Source of the DNA: Rhodococcus sp. RD6.2 | GTDB taxonomy: Bacteria > Actinomycetota > Actinomycetes > Mycobacteriales > Mycobacteriaceae | Reading direction: 5' to 3' | Assembly (NCBI RefSeq): GCF_001040705.1 | Contig: NZ_CVQP01000009.1 | Coordinates: forward strand, 168,139-232,138 | Length of the DNA stretch: 64,000 bases | Part shown: piece by piece, positions 20,762 to 29,867 of the stretch | How the letters are laid out: every line of letters starts with the position of its first letter | Position numbering within the stretch: the first letter of the stretch is position 1 | Program-made: the position numbers and the translations under genes | Notes under the pieces: model-generated | Told to the model about the DNA's origin: nothing | The model's input: only the letters and a program-made list of their open reading frames with translations | Databases searched by the model: none

Positions 20762-22371
20762 GCGTTCCCCTCCTTCGGTACGTGCACGGAAACAACTGCA
20801 CCGTAGGTGTTCTCGGATTCGATGTGGCCCCCGTGGCGGGACACCACCTGTGCGACCAGAGCGAGACCGAGGCCGTGATGGTCGGACTTCGTCGAGTAGC
20901 CGCGACGCGATGCGGCGGCGAACTTGTCGGCCGACATGCCCGGTCCGCTGTCGGCGACGCGGACGTCGAGTGCGGCGTCGCCCGCGGTCAGTGTCACCTC
21001 CACCCACGGATTGTCGTTGCCTCCCTGGGAGCCGGCCGCGGCGTCGATGGCGTTGTCGACGAGATTGCCCACCACCGTGACGAGTTCGCGCTGCGTCAGG
21101 GGAGCGGCGGACGGCAGCGTGGTGTCGTCGGTGACGGTGAGGTCGACGCCCCGTTCCGCGGCCTGGTTGACCTTGCCGAGCAGCAACGCGAGCACCGCCG
21201 GTTCGTGGACCGTCGCGGTGAGGCGGTCGATCAGGTGTTGCGACAGCTCCAGTTCCGCCGTCGCGAACGCCACCGCCTCCTCCGTGCGTCCCAGTTCGAC
21301 CATCGTGACGACGGTGTGCAGGCGGTTTGCGGACTCGTGGGCCTGCGCTCGCAGCGACTCGATGAACAGGCGCATCGAATCGAGTTCACCTGTCACGGAC
21401 TGCAGTTCGGTCTGGTCCCGCACGGTGAGGACGGTACCGATTCGGCGTCCCTCGAACCGGACCGGAGCCTGGTTCACGACCAGCACCCGGTCCCCGGTCA
21501 CGTGCACCTCGTCCTGCACCCGTCCCGCGCCGAGGTCGCGCAGCGACGGCGGAAGATCCTCGCGTGCAACGGGACCGGCGGGCAGCGTGAGCAGGCGTCT
21601 GGCCTCGTCGTTGACGACGTCGGCGGTGTCGGAGTCGGCGTCGAACACGAGCAGACCCTCGCGGATGGAGTGCAGGACGGCGTCGTGGTGCTCGTACAGG
21701 GTGCGTAGTTCGTCCGGTGCGAGGCCGAGGGTCTGCCGCCGTACCCGACTGCCGAGCAGGACCGAGCCCAGCGCCGCGAGGACGAGGGCGCCCGCCGTCA
21801 GCATCAGGATCAGCGGCAGTCCGCGCACGAACTGGTCGCTGATCCGCTCCCGCGTCTCCCCGACCGACACCAGCCCGACGACCTGCCCGTCATCGACGAC
21901 CGGGGCCACCGCCCGGACGGACGGACCGAGTGAACCGGCATAGGTCTCCGTGAACGTCTCCCCGGCCAGCGCGCGGTCGATGGTGCCGGTGAACTTGCCG
22001 CCGATCAGCGTCCGATCGGGGTGCGTGTACCGCGTTCGGTCCGGTGCCATCACCACGACGAAGTCGGTGCCGGTCGCCGCGCTGATCCGGTCGGCCTGCG
22101 GCTGCAGCGTTGCGGTGGGGTCGGGGGAGCGCAACGCCTGCGCCGTCCCGTCGGCCGCGGCGAGCGTTTCCGCGACCGCGACGACTTCGCGGCTGGCGGC
22201 GGCGTCCGCGTCCCGGCGCTCGTCGAGGACGGTGAACGCGCCGCCCACCAGCACGACGACGGCCAGCACCAGCAGTTGCAGCACCAGCACCTGCCGTGCA
22301 AGCGACGCGCGACGCGCAGACCCGAACACCCGTGTCCTCTCCCGCACTCCCGTGAACACCGTGCCTTTCAT
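20758..22371 (-). CDS. Sensor histidine kinase, CitA/DcuS type
   Basis: A 537-residue membrane kinase. TM1 is at about residues 27-48, followed by an extracytoplasmic sensor (sCACHE/PDC type) and TM2 at about 180-200, then a PAS domain, an H-box typical of the family (ESLRAQAHESANRLHTVV) and a HATPase domain (N-box LVDNAIDAA, G-boxes DSGPGMS and GLGLALV). This class senses di- or tricarboxylates. It is coupled to the response regulator and divergent from dctA, which gives a consistent dicarboxylate-sensing unit. Confidence 0.88.
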   Translation of the reverse strand: MKGTVFTGVRERTRVFGSARRASLARQVLVLQLLVLAVVVLVGGAFTVLDERRDADAAASREVVAVAETLAAADGTAQALRSPDPTATLQPQADRISAATGTDFVVVMAPDRTRYTHPDRTLIGGKFTGTIDRALAGETFTETYAGSLGPSVRAVAPVVDDGQVVGLVSVGETRERISDQFVRGLPLILMLTAGALVLAALGSVLLGSRVRRQTLGLAPDELRTLYEHHDAVLHSIREGLLVFDADSDTADVVNDEARRLLTLPAGPVAREDLPPSLRDLGAGRVQDEVHVTGDRVLVVNQAPVRFEGRRIGTVLTVRDQTELQSVTGELDSMRLFIESLRAQAHESANRLHTVVTMVELGRTEEAVAFATAELELSQHLIDRLTATVHEPAVLALLLGKVNQAAERGVDLTVTDDTTLPSAAPLTQRELVTVVGNLVDNAIDAAAGSQGGNDNPWVEVTLTAGDAALDVRVADSGPGMSADKFAAASRRGYSTKSDHHGLGLALVAQVVSRHGGHIESENTYGAVVSVHVPKEGNA

Positions 22372-22435
22372 GAACGAAATGCACGCAACCGTGACCGGAG
22401 GCCCCGGCGCATACCACCATTCTTCCCGAGGTGGA

Positions 22436-22449
22436 CGTGACGGCGGTCA
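22436..22449. promoter_or_regulatory. Candidate operator upstream of dctA
   Basis: GTGAC-GGCG-GTCAC is a short perfect dyad in the 123-bp region between the kinase and dctA. It is a possible response-regulator site. A single short dyad is weak evidence. Confidence 0.3.
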
Positions 22450-22494
22450 CTGCAGCCGATCCGACGAACGTCAGTCGAGAGGACAGGACAGGTC

Positions 22495-23904
22495 ATGACC
22501 ACAGACACGAGGCGGGACCGTACCCCGGCCCCCGGGACGCGGCGCAAGCGCGACCGCACCCACTGGCTCTACCTTGCGGTGATCGTCGCGGTGGTCGCAG
22601 GCGTCCTCGTCGGCTGGCTCGCACCCGGCGTCGGCAAGGACCTCGGCGTGCTCGGAACACTGTTCATCAGCCTCATCAAGATGATGATCTCTCCGGTCAT
22701 CTTCTGCACGATCGTGCTCGGCATCGGATCGGTGAAGGCCGCCGCGAAGGTCGGCAAGGTCGGCGGGCTCTCCCTCGTCTACTTCCTCGGCATGTCCACC
22801 ATCGCGCTCGGCATCGGACTCGTTGTCGGTAATCTCCTCGACCCCGGTTCGGGCCTGCAACTCACCCCCGGTGACGCCGCGGTCGGCGCCGGACTGGCGG
22901 AGAAGGCGCACGGCGCGGGCGGCACCATGGACTTCGTCGCGAGCATCATCCCGACCTCGCTGCTGTCGGCGCTCACCGAAGGCAACGTCCTGCAGACGCT
23001 GTTCGTCGCGCTTCTCGTCGGGTTCGGGCTGCAGGCGATGGGGAAGCAGGGCGAACCCGTCCTCACCGGCATCGGCTACGTGCAGAAACTCGTGTTCCGC
23101 ATCCTCGCGATGATCCTGTGGCTCGCCCCGATCGGCGCCTTCGGCGCGATCGCGAGCGTCGTCGGGCAGACGGGCCTCGGTGCCGTCACCGCGCTCGGCA
23201 CCCTGATGGTCGGCTTCTACGTCACCTGCGCGATCTTCGTGTTCGGCGTCCTCGGCCTGTTGCTGCGTCTCGTCACCGGATTCTCCGTGTTCGCCCTCGT
23301 GAAGTACCTGGCCCGCGAGTACCTGCTGATCTTCGCAACCTCGTCGTCCGAGTCAGCACTGCCCCGGCTGATCGCGAAGATGGAACACCTCGGCGTGCAG
23401 CGGTCCACGGTCGGCATCGTCGTACCCACCGGCTACTCGTTCAACCTCGACGGCACCGCCATCTACCTGACGATGGCCTCGATCTTCGTTGCCGACGCCA
23501 TGGACATGCCCCTCTCGCTCACCGAGCAGATCTCGCTGCTCGTGTTCATGATCATCGCCTCCAAGGGCGCCGCCGGGGTCAGCGGAGCCGGCCTCGCGAC
23601 GCTCGCGGGCGGCCTGCAGAGTCATCGCCCCGAACTGCTCGACGGCGTCGGCCTCATCGTCGGCATCGACCGGTTCATGTCCGAGGCCCGCGCCGTCACC
23701 AACTTCTCCGGCAACGCCATCGCCACCCTGCTGATCGGCACCTGGACGAACAGCGTCGACCGCGGTCGCGTCCGTGAGGTGCTGTCCGGGCAGCTCCCGT
23801 TCGACGAGACGACGATGATCGACGACGACCTCCCCGAGGACCGCTCCCGTCCGGTTGCCGACAATGCCGCTGCCGCTTCGGTTCCCGTACGGTCGATGTC
23901 ATGA
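22495..23904 (+). CDS. dctA: C4-dicarboxylate transporter, DAACS family
   Basis: This 469-residue secondary transporter imports succinate, fumarate or malate with cations. Strong DAACS signatures are present: FATSSSESALPRLIAKME (re-entrant hairpin HP1), GYSFNLDGTAIYLTMASIF (TM7) and SKGAAGVSGAGLATLAG (HP2). The start ATG is preceded by a weak AGGACAGG. It is divergent from its presumed two-component regulators. The stop overlaps the next start. Confidence 0.92.
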   Translation: MTTDTRRDRTPAPGTRRKRDRTHWLYLAVIVAVVAGVLVGWLAPGVGKDLGVLGTLFISLIKMMISPVIFCTIVLGIGSVKAAAKVGKVGGLSLVYFLGMSTIALGIGLVVGNLLDPGSGLQLTPGDAAVGAGLAEKAHGAGGTMDFVASIIPTSLLSALTEGNVLQTLFVALLVGFGLQAMGKQGEPVLTGIGYVQKLVFRILAMILWLAPIGAFGAIASVVGQTGLGAVTALGTLMVGFYVTCAIFVFGVLGLLLRLVTGFSVFALVKYLAREYLLIFATSSSESALPRLIAKMEHLGVQRSTVGIVVPTGYSFNLDGTAIYLTMASIFVADAMDMPLSLTEQISLLVFMIIASKGAAGVSGAGLATLAGGLQSHRPELLDGVGLIVGIDRFMSEARAVTNFSGNAIATLLIGTWTNSVDRGRVREVLSGQLPFDETTMIDDDLPEDRSRPVADNAAAASVPVRSMS

Positions 23905-24398
23905 CGAACCCGCAGCTTCAGGACATCGAGATCAACACACTCGGCGGCGTGCCGACCTCCCTCGGCGCATTCGACGGACGGGCAGTGCTCGTAGTGAACG
24001 TGGCCTCCAAGTGCGGTCTCACCCCGCAGTACACGGCGCTGGAGAAGCTCGCCTCCGGGTACGCCGACCGCGGCCTCACCGTCGTCGGCATCCCCTGCAA
24101 CCAGTTCATGGGCCAGGAGCCGGGCACCGCCGAGGAGATCCAGACGTTCTGCTCGGCCACCTACGGCGTCACCTTCCCGTTGACGGAGAAGGTCGAGGTC
24201 AACGGCGAGGGTAGGCACCCGATTTACGCCGAGCTCACCAAGACCGCCGATGCCGACGGCGAAGCAGGCGACATCCAGTGGAACTTCGAGAAGTTCCTCG
24301 TCGCGCCCGACGGCACCGTCGTCAACCGCTTCCGTCCCCGCACCGAGCCCGACGCCCCCGAGGTCGTCGCCGCGATCGAGGCCGTCCTTCCCCGATAG
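23901..24398 (+). CDS. Glutathione peroxidase family protein (thioredoxin-dependent type)
   Basis: A 165-residue peroxidase. The catalytic Cys is in NVASKCGLTPQY (Cys38), with the conserved Gln/Asn region GIPCNQFMGQEPG and the Trp motif IQWNFEKFLV. Actinobacteria lack glutathione, and this Cys type usually uses thioredoxin or mycothiol systems. The ATG overlaps the dctA stop (ATGA), but a TACGGT box (23888-23893) 7 nt upstream could also give a separate leaderless transcript. Confidence 0.9.
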   Translation: MTNPQLQDIEINTLGGVPTSLGAFDGRAVLVVNVASKCGLTPQYTALEKLASGYADRGLTVVGIPCNQFMGQEPGTAEEIQTFCSATYGVTFPLTEKVEVNGEGRHPIYAELTKTADADGEAGDIQWNFEKFLVAPDGTVVNRFRPRTEPDAPEVVAAIEAVLPR

Positions 24399-24410
24399 GC
24401 GGCTCCGCTG

Positions 24411-24456
24411 CCCGTGAGTCCTTGTGGTCCGCATGCGCGCCGAAAGGACTCACGGG
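24411..24456 (+). terminator. Intrinsic terminator after the peroxidase gene
   Basis: A perfect 13-bp inverted repeat (24411-24423 and 24444-24456) with a 20-base loop follows the dctA-peroxidase unit and precedes the DUF2334 gene. Confidence 0.7.
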
Positions 24457-24495
24457 CGTCAGCGCACGTTCACCTTCGGATGCCACGCTGGGGCC

Positions 24496-25200
24496 ATGAC
24501 CGCAACGCTGATCGTGTCGGTGTCGGGCATCAGGGACGAGACCCGAGACCTCGCCGCCGAGTTCGCGAGCGAGATGGACGCCCGCGGCGTCCCGCTGTCG
24601 CTGCTCGTCGCCCCCCGTCTGAAGGACAAGTACCGCCTCGTGCGGGACGAGGGCACTCAGGACTGGCTGCGGAACCGGCAGAGCAAGGGTGACGCCATCG
24701 TGCTGCACGGCTACGACCAGGCCGCGACCAAGAAGCGCCGCGCCGAATTCGCGGCGCTGCCGCAACACGAGGCGATGCTCCGGCTCACCGCCGCCGACCG
24801 GGTCATGGAGGAGGTCGGCCTCCGGACCCGCGTCTTCGCGGCACCCCGGTGGCTGGCGTCGCCGGGTGCGGTGAACGCGCTGCCGCGCACCGGATTTCGG
24901 CTTCTCGCCGGAATGACCGGCATCCACGACCTCGAGCGGGACACCGTTGTGCGCGCCCGGATTCTCGGCGTCGGGGACGGGTTCCGCACCGAACCGTGGT
25001 GGTGCCGCGCCATGGTCCTCGGTACCGGTCGTACCGCCCGACGCGGTGGAACCGTCCGGCTCGCGATCAGCGCGAAGAAGCTCTCGCTGCCCGGACCGCG
25101 GCAGGCACTGATCGATGCCGTCGACCTGGCCCTGCATCACGAGGCGCGTCCCGGCACCTATGTGTGGACGCCGCGGCGGGGCAACCGCGACGTCGCGTGA
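24496..25200 (+). CDS. DUF2334 / polysaccharide-deacetylase-like protein
   Basis: A 234-residue protein resembling the DUF2334 branch of the carbohydrate esterase 4 (NodB) superfamily. Visible features are LIVSVSGIRDETRDLA near the start, AIVLHGYDQ, where the usual metal-site His lies, and APRWLASPGAV. No signal peptide is apparent. The true substrate is unknown. ATG 24496 is chosen because it begins at the first beta strand; the upstream in-frame codons lie in the terminator. Confidence 0.7.
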   Translation: MTATLIVSVSGIRDETRDLAAEFASEMDARGVPLSLLVAPRLKDKYRLVRDEGTQDWLRNRQSKGDAIVLHGYDQAATKKRRAEFAALPQHEAMLRLTAADRVMEEVGLRTRVFAAPRWLASPGAVNALPRTGFRLLAGMTGIHDLERDTVVRARILGVGDGFRTEPWWCRAMVLGTGRTARRGGTVRLAISAKKLSLPGPRQALIDAVDLALHHEARPGTYVWTPRRGNRDVA

Positions 25201-25204
25201 CCGA

Positions 25205-25792
25205 CTATCCGGCCAACGAATCGATGTGGTCGGTGACCATCTTCAGGGCGCATGCGGGACTGTCCTGATCGCCGACCAACGCGTGCATCGCCGATCCCGT
25301 GAGCAGGGCGTGCAGGTGCCGCGCCTCGTCCGATGCGTTCCGATGCTCGGCGCACAGCCCGTGGCGCTTCATGTCGGTGACGAGAATCGTCAGGCCCTCC
25401 CGCAGTGCCCGTTGAGCGTTGCGGGCGATCTCGCCGAGCTCGGGATGGGCCGGGGCCTCGGCGACCAGCGCCAGGTTCACCTCGAACTCGGAACGACGTG
25501 TCTCGTCCAGTGGCAACACCTCGGAGATGATGGCGATCACGCGGGCGCGCGGATCCTCGATGTCGACGTGCGAGTAGGCGCGCTCCTCCGCCCGCCGGTG
25601 CACCAACTTCATCGAATACGCGAGCAACTCCGCCTTGCTGGCGAACGTGTGCCGCAACGATCCCGGCGACAGCCCTGCCTCGGCGGCGACGTCCCGGACC
25701 GACACCGCAGTGATCCCGTCGCGGAGCAGGACCCGCCACACCGCTTCCGCGATGTCCTGCTGACGTTGGTCGAGATCGATCACTTTCGGCAT
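25205..25792 (-). CDS. TetR-family transcriptional regulator
   Basis: A 195-residue regulator with an N-terminal HTH (ITAVSVRDVAAEAGLSPGSLRHTFASKAELL) of the BetI-like subgroup and a helical C-terminal domain. It is transcribed toward the DUF2334 gene, whose stop lies 4 bp from its own. It has no divergent partner within 100 bp, so its target is unclear. Confidence 0.85.
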   Translation of the reverse strand: MPKVIDLDQRQQDIAEAVWRVLLRDGITAVSVRDVAAEAGLSPGSLRHTFASKAELLAYSMKLVHRRAEERAYSHVDIEDPRARVIAIISEVLPLDETRRSEFEVNLALVAEAPAHPELGEIARNAQRALREGLTILVTDMKRHGLCAEHRNASDEARHLHALLTGSAMHALVGDQDSPACALKMVTDHIDSLAG

Positions 25793-25830
25793 CCCGCCAA
25801 ACTAGCGGAACGAAGTAACGAGTCGGCGGG

Positions 25831-26475
25831 TCACACTTCGGCGGATTCCTCCGACGGGAGGACCCGGAACTCGGTGCCGTCGGGAGCCATTTCGGAGTAG
25901 CGACCGTAGAAGATGCCCGTCCCCTCGTTCGCGAGAATTCCCTGGTGGATCGGCACGGCGACCCGCGGATTCACCGCGCGCAGATAGTCGATGGCCTCGG
26001 AGATCTTCAGCCACGGCGCCGCCGCAGGAAGTGCCAGGACGTCGACGTCCTCGTACGGGATGTACAGCGAATCGCCCGGGTGCAGCAGTCGAGCCGGATT
26101 CTCGTCGTCACCGAGCAGGAACGCGGTGTTGTCGATGACCGCGAGCTCGGGATGGATCACCGCGTGCCTGCCGCCGGTGCCGCGCAGGTGCAGGCGCCCG
26201 ACGTCGAATGCATCACCCAGTCGCACCGCCGTCCAGGCGTCGCCGAACCGGTCCGTCGTCTGAGGGTCCGCGAACAACGCCGCCCCCGGATTCGCCTCCA
26301 CCAACGCGGGCAGACGGGCGGCGTCCGCGTGATCGGGATGCTGATGGGTGATCGCGATCGCATCCAGATCCGTGATGCCCTCGAAGCCGTGCGAGAAGGT
26401 CCCGGGATCGAACAGGACCCTCGTTCCGAGGTGCTCCACGAGCAGGCAGGAATGGCCGAAATGTGTGAGCTGCAT
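25831..26475 (-). CDS. Metallo-beta-lactamase-fold hydrolase
   Basis: A 214-residue protein. The metal motif THQHPDHAD (HxHxDH-like), the N-terminal LTHFGHSCLLVE, and later His positions in LHPGDSLYIP and PIHQGIL resemble the UlaG-like or beta-lactamase superfamily domain 2 group. The start at 26475 places the fold at the N-terminus. It is divergent from purS. The reaction is unknown; members are phosphodiesterases or lactonases. Confidence 0.8.
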   Translation of the reverse strand: MQLTHFGHSCLLVEHLGTRVLFDPGTFSHGFEGITDLDAIAITHQHPDHADAARLPALVEANPGAALFADPQTTDRFGDAWTAVRLGDAFDVGRLHLRGTGGRHAVIHPELAVIDNTAFLLGDDENPARLLHPGDSLYIPYEDVDVLALPAAAPWLKISEAIDYLRAVNPRVAVPIHQGILANEGTGIFYGRYSEMAPDGTEFRVLPSEESAEV

Positions 26476-26551
26476 GACGTCGAGTATGCGCTGACTCACA
26501 CCCCCGAGGGAGGGGCGTCGCCCGAGTGCGCGGCGCGCCGGGCCCGACCGG

Positions 26552-26587
26552 TAAACTGCCAGTTGCCCGGCGTGATTCTCCCGGGCA
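26552..26587 (+). promoter_or_regulatory. purSQ promoter and leader hairpin
   Basis: A -10 box TAAACT (26552-26557) is followed by a hairpin TGCCCGG/CCGGGCA (26564-26570 and 26581-26587, loop 10) in the roughly 50-nt leader of purS. A ribosome-binding site (GAGGAG, about 26602-26607) lies just after it. The hairpin could influence expression, but no known regulator is recognised. Confidence 0.45.
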
Positions 26588-26613
26588 CACCCGCACCAAC
26601 CGAGGAGCAGCAC

Positions 26614-26859
26614 GTGGCCCGTGTCGTTGTCGAAGTCATGCCGAAGGCCGAGATTCTCGACCCGCAGGGACAGGCCATCGTCGGGGCGCTGGCCCGACTC
26701 GGCTTCGCCGGCGTGTCCGATGTCCGGCAGGGCAAGCGCTTCGAGCTCGAGATCGACGGAAGCGTCGAGGACTCCGAGCTCGAGAAGATCGCCGAGGGCC
26801 TGCTGGCCAACACGGTGATCGAGGACTGGGCGGTGCGCCGAATCGACGTCGAGGCATGA
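26614..26859 (+). CDS. purS: Phosphoribosylformylglycinamidine synthase subunit PurS
   Basis: This 81-residue PurS is the small bridging subunit that joins PurQ to the small-form PurL. It has the expected length and features: [39 protein letters not shown] and [10 protein letters not shown]. The GTG start has GAGGAG 6 nt upstream. Its stop overlaps the purQ start by 4 bp (ATGA). Confidence 0.95.
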   Translation: MARVVVEVMPKAEILDPQGQAIVGALARLGFAGVSDVRQGKRFELEIDGSVEDSELEKIAEGLLANTVIEDWAVRRIDVEA

Positions 26860-27533
26860 GCGCCCGCGTCGGAGTCATCACCTTCCCCGGCACTCTCGAC
26901 GACGTCGACGCCGCGCGTGCTGTGAACCTCGCCGGCGGCGAGGCCGTCAGCCTCTGGCACGGCGACGCCGACCTCAAGGGCGTCGACGCCGTCATCGTCC
27001 CCGGCGGCTTCTCCTACGGCGACTACCTGCGCTGTGGTGCCATCGCCCGGTTCGCGCCCGTCATGGGCAAGGTCGTCGAGGCTGCGAAGGGCGGCATGCC
27101 CGTCCTCGGCATCTGCAACGGCTTCCAGGTCCTCTGCGAGGCGGGCCTGCTTCCCGGCGCGCTGACCCGAAACGAGGGCCTGCACTTCATCTGCCGCGAC
27201 GAGTGGCTCAAGGTCGAGGCCAACTCGACGGCGTGGACCTCCCGCTACGAGTCGGGCGCCGAGATCCTGATCCCGCTCAAGTCGGGCGAAGGTCGCTACC
27301 AGGCGTCGGAGGCCGTGCTCGACGAGCTCGAGGGCGAAGGCCGCGTCGTGTTCCGCTACGCAGGCGGCAACCCCAACGGATCGCAGCGCGGCATCGCGGG
27401 CATCGCATCGGCGAACGGTCGCGTCGTCGGACTGATGCCGCACCCCGAGCACGCCACCGAGGCCCTCACCGGCCCCAGTGACGACGGACTCGGCATGTTC
27501 TACTCCGTGCTCGAGAGCGTCGTCTCCGCCTGA
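26856..27533 (+). CDS. purQ: Phosphoribosylformylglycinamidine synthase subunit PurQ
   Basis: This 225-residue glutamine amidotransferase supplies ammonia to PurL. It shows [20 protein letters not shown], the catalytic Cys in [13 protein letters not shown] and the His/Glu in GLMPHPEHA. It is translationally coupled to purS, and purL is encoded separately at 39394. A clear terminator follows. Confidence 0.96.
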   Translation: MSARVGVITFPGTLDDVDAARAVNLAGGEAVSLWHGDADLKGVDAVIVPGGFSYGDYLRCGAIARFAPVMGKVVEAAKGGMPVLGICNGFQVLCEAGLLPGALTRNEGLHFICRDEWLKVEANSTAWTSRYESGAEILIPLKSGEGRYQASEAVLDELEGEGRVVFRYAGGNPNGSQRGIAGIASANGRVVGLMPHPEHATEALTGPSDDGLGMFYSVLESVVSA

Positions 27534-27548
27534 CATCGCACGGTCGGC

Positions 27549-27585
27549 AGGCCCCGGAATCGAGAAGTGTTCGGTTCCGGGGCCT
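27549..27585 (+). terminator. Intrinsic terminator after purQ
   Basis: A perfect 11-bp inverted repeat (27549-27559 and 27575-27585) with a 15-base loop is followed by TTC. It closes the purSQ unit. Confidence 0.75.
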
Positions 27586-27635
27586 TCTGCGTTCCCCGGG
27601 CGGACGGGGGTGCGCCGTTTTGCTACCGTCCGGCA

Positions 27636-28664
27636 ATGATCTCGACGATCGTGTGGGGTGACGGCAGTGTCGCGCGGGCCGCGATCCGTGCCGTCGACGC
27701 GCACCCCGCGCTCACGCTGACGGCGGTCGTGGCGACCGCCGCGGACCGGGTGGGACGCGACGCGGGTGACCTCGCGGCGCTGGGTCGGGTGCTCGGTGTC
27801 GCCGCCACCGACGACGCGGCGGCGGTTCTCGCGACGCGGCCCGGCGCCGTCGTCTACGCGGGGTCCGGAACCACGCGGTCCGCGGATGCACGCGCCGACG
27901 TCGTCGCGGCACTGTCGGCGGGCGCGGTCGTGGTGACGCCACCGATCTATCCCCTCTACGATCACCGGAAATCCGAACCCGTTGTGCGAGAGGAAATTCG
28001 ATCGGCCGTTCGCGACGGCGGCGGCCGACTACACATCGGTGACGTCGACTCCGACTGGGCCGAGCACGTCCTGCCGCTCGCGCTGCGCAGCGTCGGGGAC
28101 CGTGCGACGTCCATCCGCGTCACCGAGACGGTCGACTACTCGGGGTACGACCTGCCGGGCTCGGTCCGCTACCTCATGGGGATGGGCGAGCCGCTGTCCT
28201 TCGTGCCGCCGATGCTCGCCCCGCGGATGCCGACGATGGTGTGGGGCGATCGTGTCCGGCAGCTGGCGCGGGCCCTCGGCGTCGAACTCGACGAGATCCG
28301 CGAGGTCGTCGAGCGGGTCGAGTTGGACGTCACGGTGGAGACCGCGACGATGGGCAAGTTCGAGGCCGGTGGCATGGGGGCCGTGCGGGTCGAGGTGCAG
28401 GGCTGGGTCGCCGGGGTGCCGACCGTCGTCGTCGAACACGTCGGGCGCATCGACCCGGATGTCGCACCCGAGTGGCCGCATCCACCCGCCGGGGGAGCGG
28501 GGCACACCGTTCTCGTCGACGGCGATCCGCGGATCGCGGTGATCGTCGAACCGGGCCCGCGAAGCGGTGGTGAAACGGCCGTCGACCGCCTCGTCGGCAG
28601 GATCGAGACGCTCGCGGGCCACGAGCCCGGCATCTACGACGAGGTGGATCTGCTTCGTCGGTGA
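27636..28664 (+). CDS. Dihydrodipicolinate-reductase-like dehydrogenase, divergent tandem copy 1
   Basis: A 342-residue Rossmann-fold protein clearly paralogous to the next gene (shared AIRAVDAHPAL, VGRDAGDL, ALGVELDEIRE). The family includes 2,4-diaminopentanoate-dehydrogenase-like proteins. The nucleotide loop reads WGDGSVARA where copy 2 has WGTGNVGRA, and the segment matching copy 2's GIDPGWGNDVLP is DVDSDWAEHVLP. The cofactor glycine and a likely catalytic loop have therefore diverged, so this copy may have changed or lost activity. The ATG is 6 nt after TACCGT (27624-27629). It has its own likely leaderless promoter. Confidence 0.75.
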   Translation: MISTIVWGDGSVARAAIRAVDAHPALTLTAVVATAADRVGRDAGDLAALGRVLGVAATDDAAAVLATRPGAVVYAGSGTTRSADARADVVAALSAGAVVVTPPIYPLYDHRKSEPVVREEIRSAVRDGGGRLHIGDVDSDWAEHVLPLALRSVGDRATSIRVTETVDYSGYDLPGSVRYLMGMGEPLSFVPPMLAPRMPTMVWGDRVRQLARALGVELDEIREVVERVELDVTVETATMGKFEAGGMGAVRVEVQGWVAGVPTVVVEHVGRIDPDVAPEWPHPPAGGAGHTVLVDGDPRIAVIVEPGPRSGGETAVDRLVGRIETLAGHEPGIYDEVDLLRR

Positions 28665-28769
28665 GCCCCGTCGATCCGGTGTTCGTTCGGCCCGGTGTTG
28701 TTCGAGCGCAGCGCCGAAATGCCCTGATCCGCCACGGGAACGTGTTCCAGTTCGGTACCGTCCCCGGTC

Positions 28770-29867
28770 ATGATCACAACGGTCGTCTGGGGCACGGGAA
28801 ACGTCGGGCGGGCAGCGATCAGGGCGGTGGACGCGCACCCCGCGCTCCAGCTCTCCGCCGTGATCGTGCACAACCCGGACAAGGTCGGCCGCGACGCCGG
28901 TGACCTCGGAGATGTCGGCCGCGATCTCGGTGTCGCCGCCACCTCCGACATCGACACTGTTCTCGCGTCCAAGCCGGACGCCGTGGTGTACGCGGCGTCC
29001 GGCGACATCCGGCCGGACGACGCGCTCGCCGACATCGTCGCGGCGATCCGGGCCGGCGCCGTCGTCGTGACCACGTCGCTGTACCCGCTGTACGACCACC
29101 GCAGCGCACCCGCCGAGATGCGTCAGGCGATTCAGGACGCGATCGACGAGGGCGGCGGATCGCTGTTCGCGTCCGGCATCGACCCCGGCTGGGGCAACGA
29201 CGTGCTGCCGCTGCTGCTCAGCGGTCTCGCGACGACCGTCGACGTGATTCGCTGCCAGGAGATCTTCGACTACTCCACCTACGACCAGCCCGACTCCGTC
29301 CGGTGGCTCGTCGGAATGGGCCAGCCGATGGACTATGCGCCACCGATGGTCGCGCCGGGTATCCCGTCGATGGTGTGGGGTGGTCAGGTCCGGCTGATGG
29401 CGCGGGCTCTCGGCGTCGAACTCGACGAGATCCGCGAGACGCTCCTGCGCAGGCCGCTGGAAACCACCGTCACCACCGCGACCATGGGTGACTTCGAGGA
29501 GGGCACCCAGGGTGCGCTGCGGTTCGAGGTGCAGGGCATCGTCGACGGCGAGCCGCGCATCGTCATCGAGCACGTCACCCGAATCCATCCGTCCTGCGCA
29601 CCCGACTGGCCCACTCCCGCTGACGGCGGCGCGGGCGCACACCGGGTGATAATCGAGGGCAGGCCCCGCATCGAGGTGTCCATCGAGGCGACCGACGAGG
29701 GCGGCAACAGGTCCGCGGGCGGCAACGCCACCGCCGTCGGCCGGCTGGTCGGCGCCATCGACTGGCTCGTCGAGAACGAGCCGGCCATGTACGACGCGCT
29801 CGACGTCCCGATCCGGCCCGCGGTCGGGAAGCTCACCGCCACCACTTTCGAGAGGACCCCGGCATGA
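28770..29867 (+). CDS. Dihydrodipicolinate-reductase-like dehydrogenase, tandem copy 2
   Basis: A 365-residue homologue with an intact NAD(P) motif (WGTGNVGRAAIRAV) and the conserved FASGIDPGWGNDVLPLLL loop. It is annotated in many actinobacteria as dihydrodipicolinate reductase, but it is longer and distinct from DapB; an amine or amino-acid dehydrogenase is the better reading. A TACCGT box (28756-28761) lies 8 nt before the ATG. The stop overlaps the AhpD-like gene start (ATGA), so the two probably work together. Confidence 0.78.
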   Translation: MITTVVWGTGNVGRAAIRAVDAHPALQLSAVIVHNPDKVGRDAGDLGDVGRDLGVAATSDIDTVLASKPDAVVYAASGDIRPDDALADIVAAIRAGAVVVTTSLYPLYDHRSAPAEMRQAIQDAIDEGGGSLFASGIDPGWGNDVLPLLLSGLATTVDVIRCQEIFDYSTYDQPDSVRWLVGMGQPMDYAPPMVAPGIPSMVWGGQVRLMARALGVELDEIRETLLRRPLETTVTTATMGDFEEGTQGALRFEVQGIVDGEPRIVIEHVTRIHPSCAPDWPTPADGGAGAHRVIIEGRPRIEVSIEATDEGGNRSAGGNATAVGRLVGAIDWLVENEPAMYDALDVPIRPAVGKLTATTFERTPA

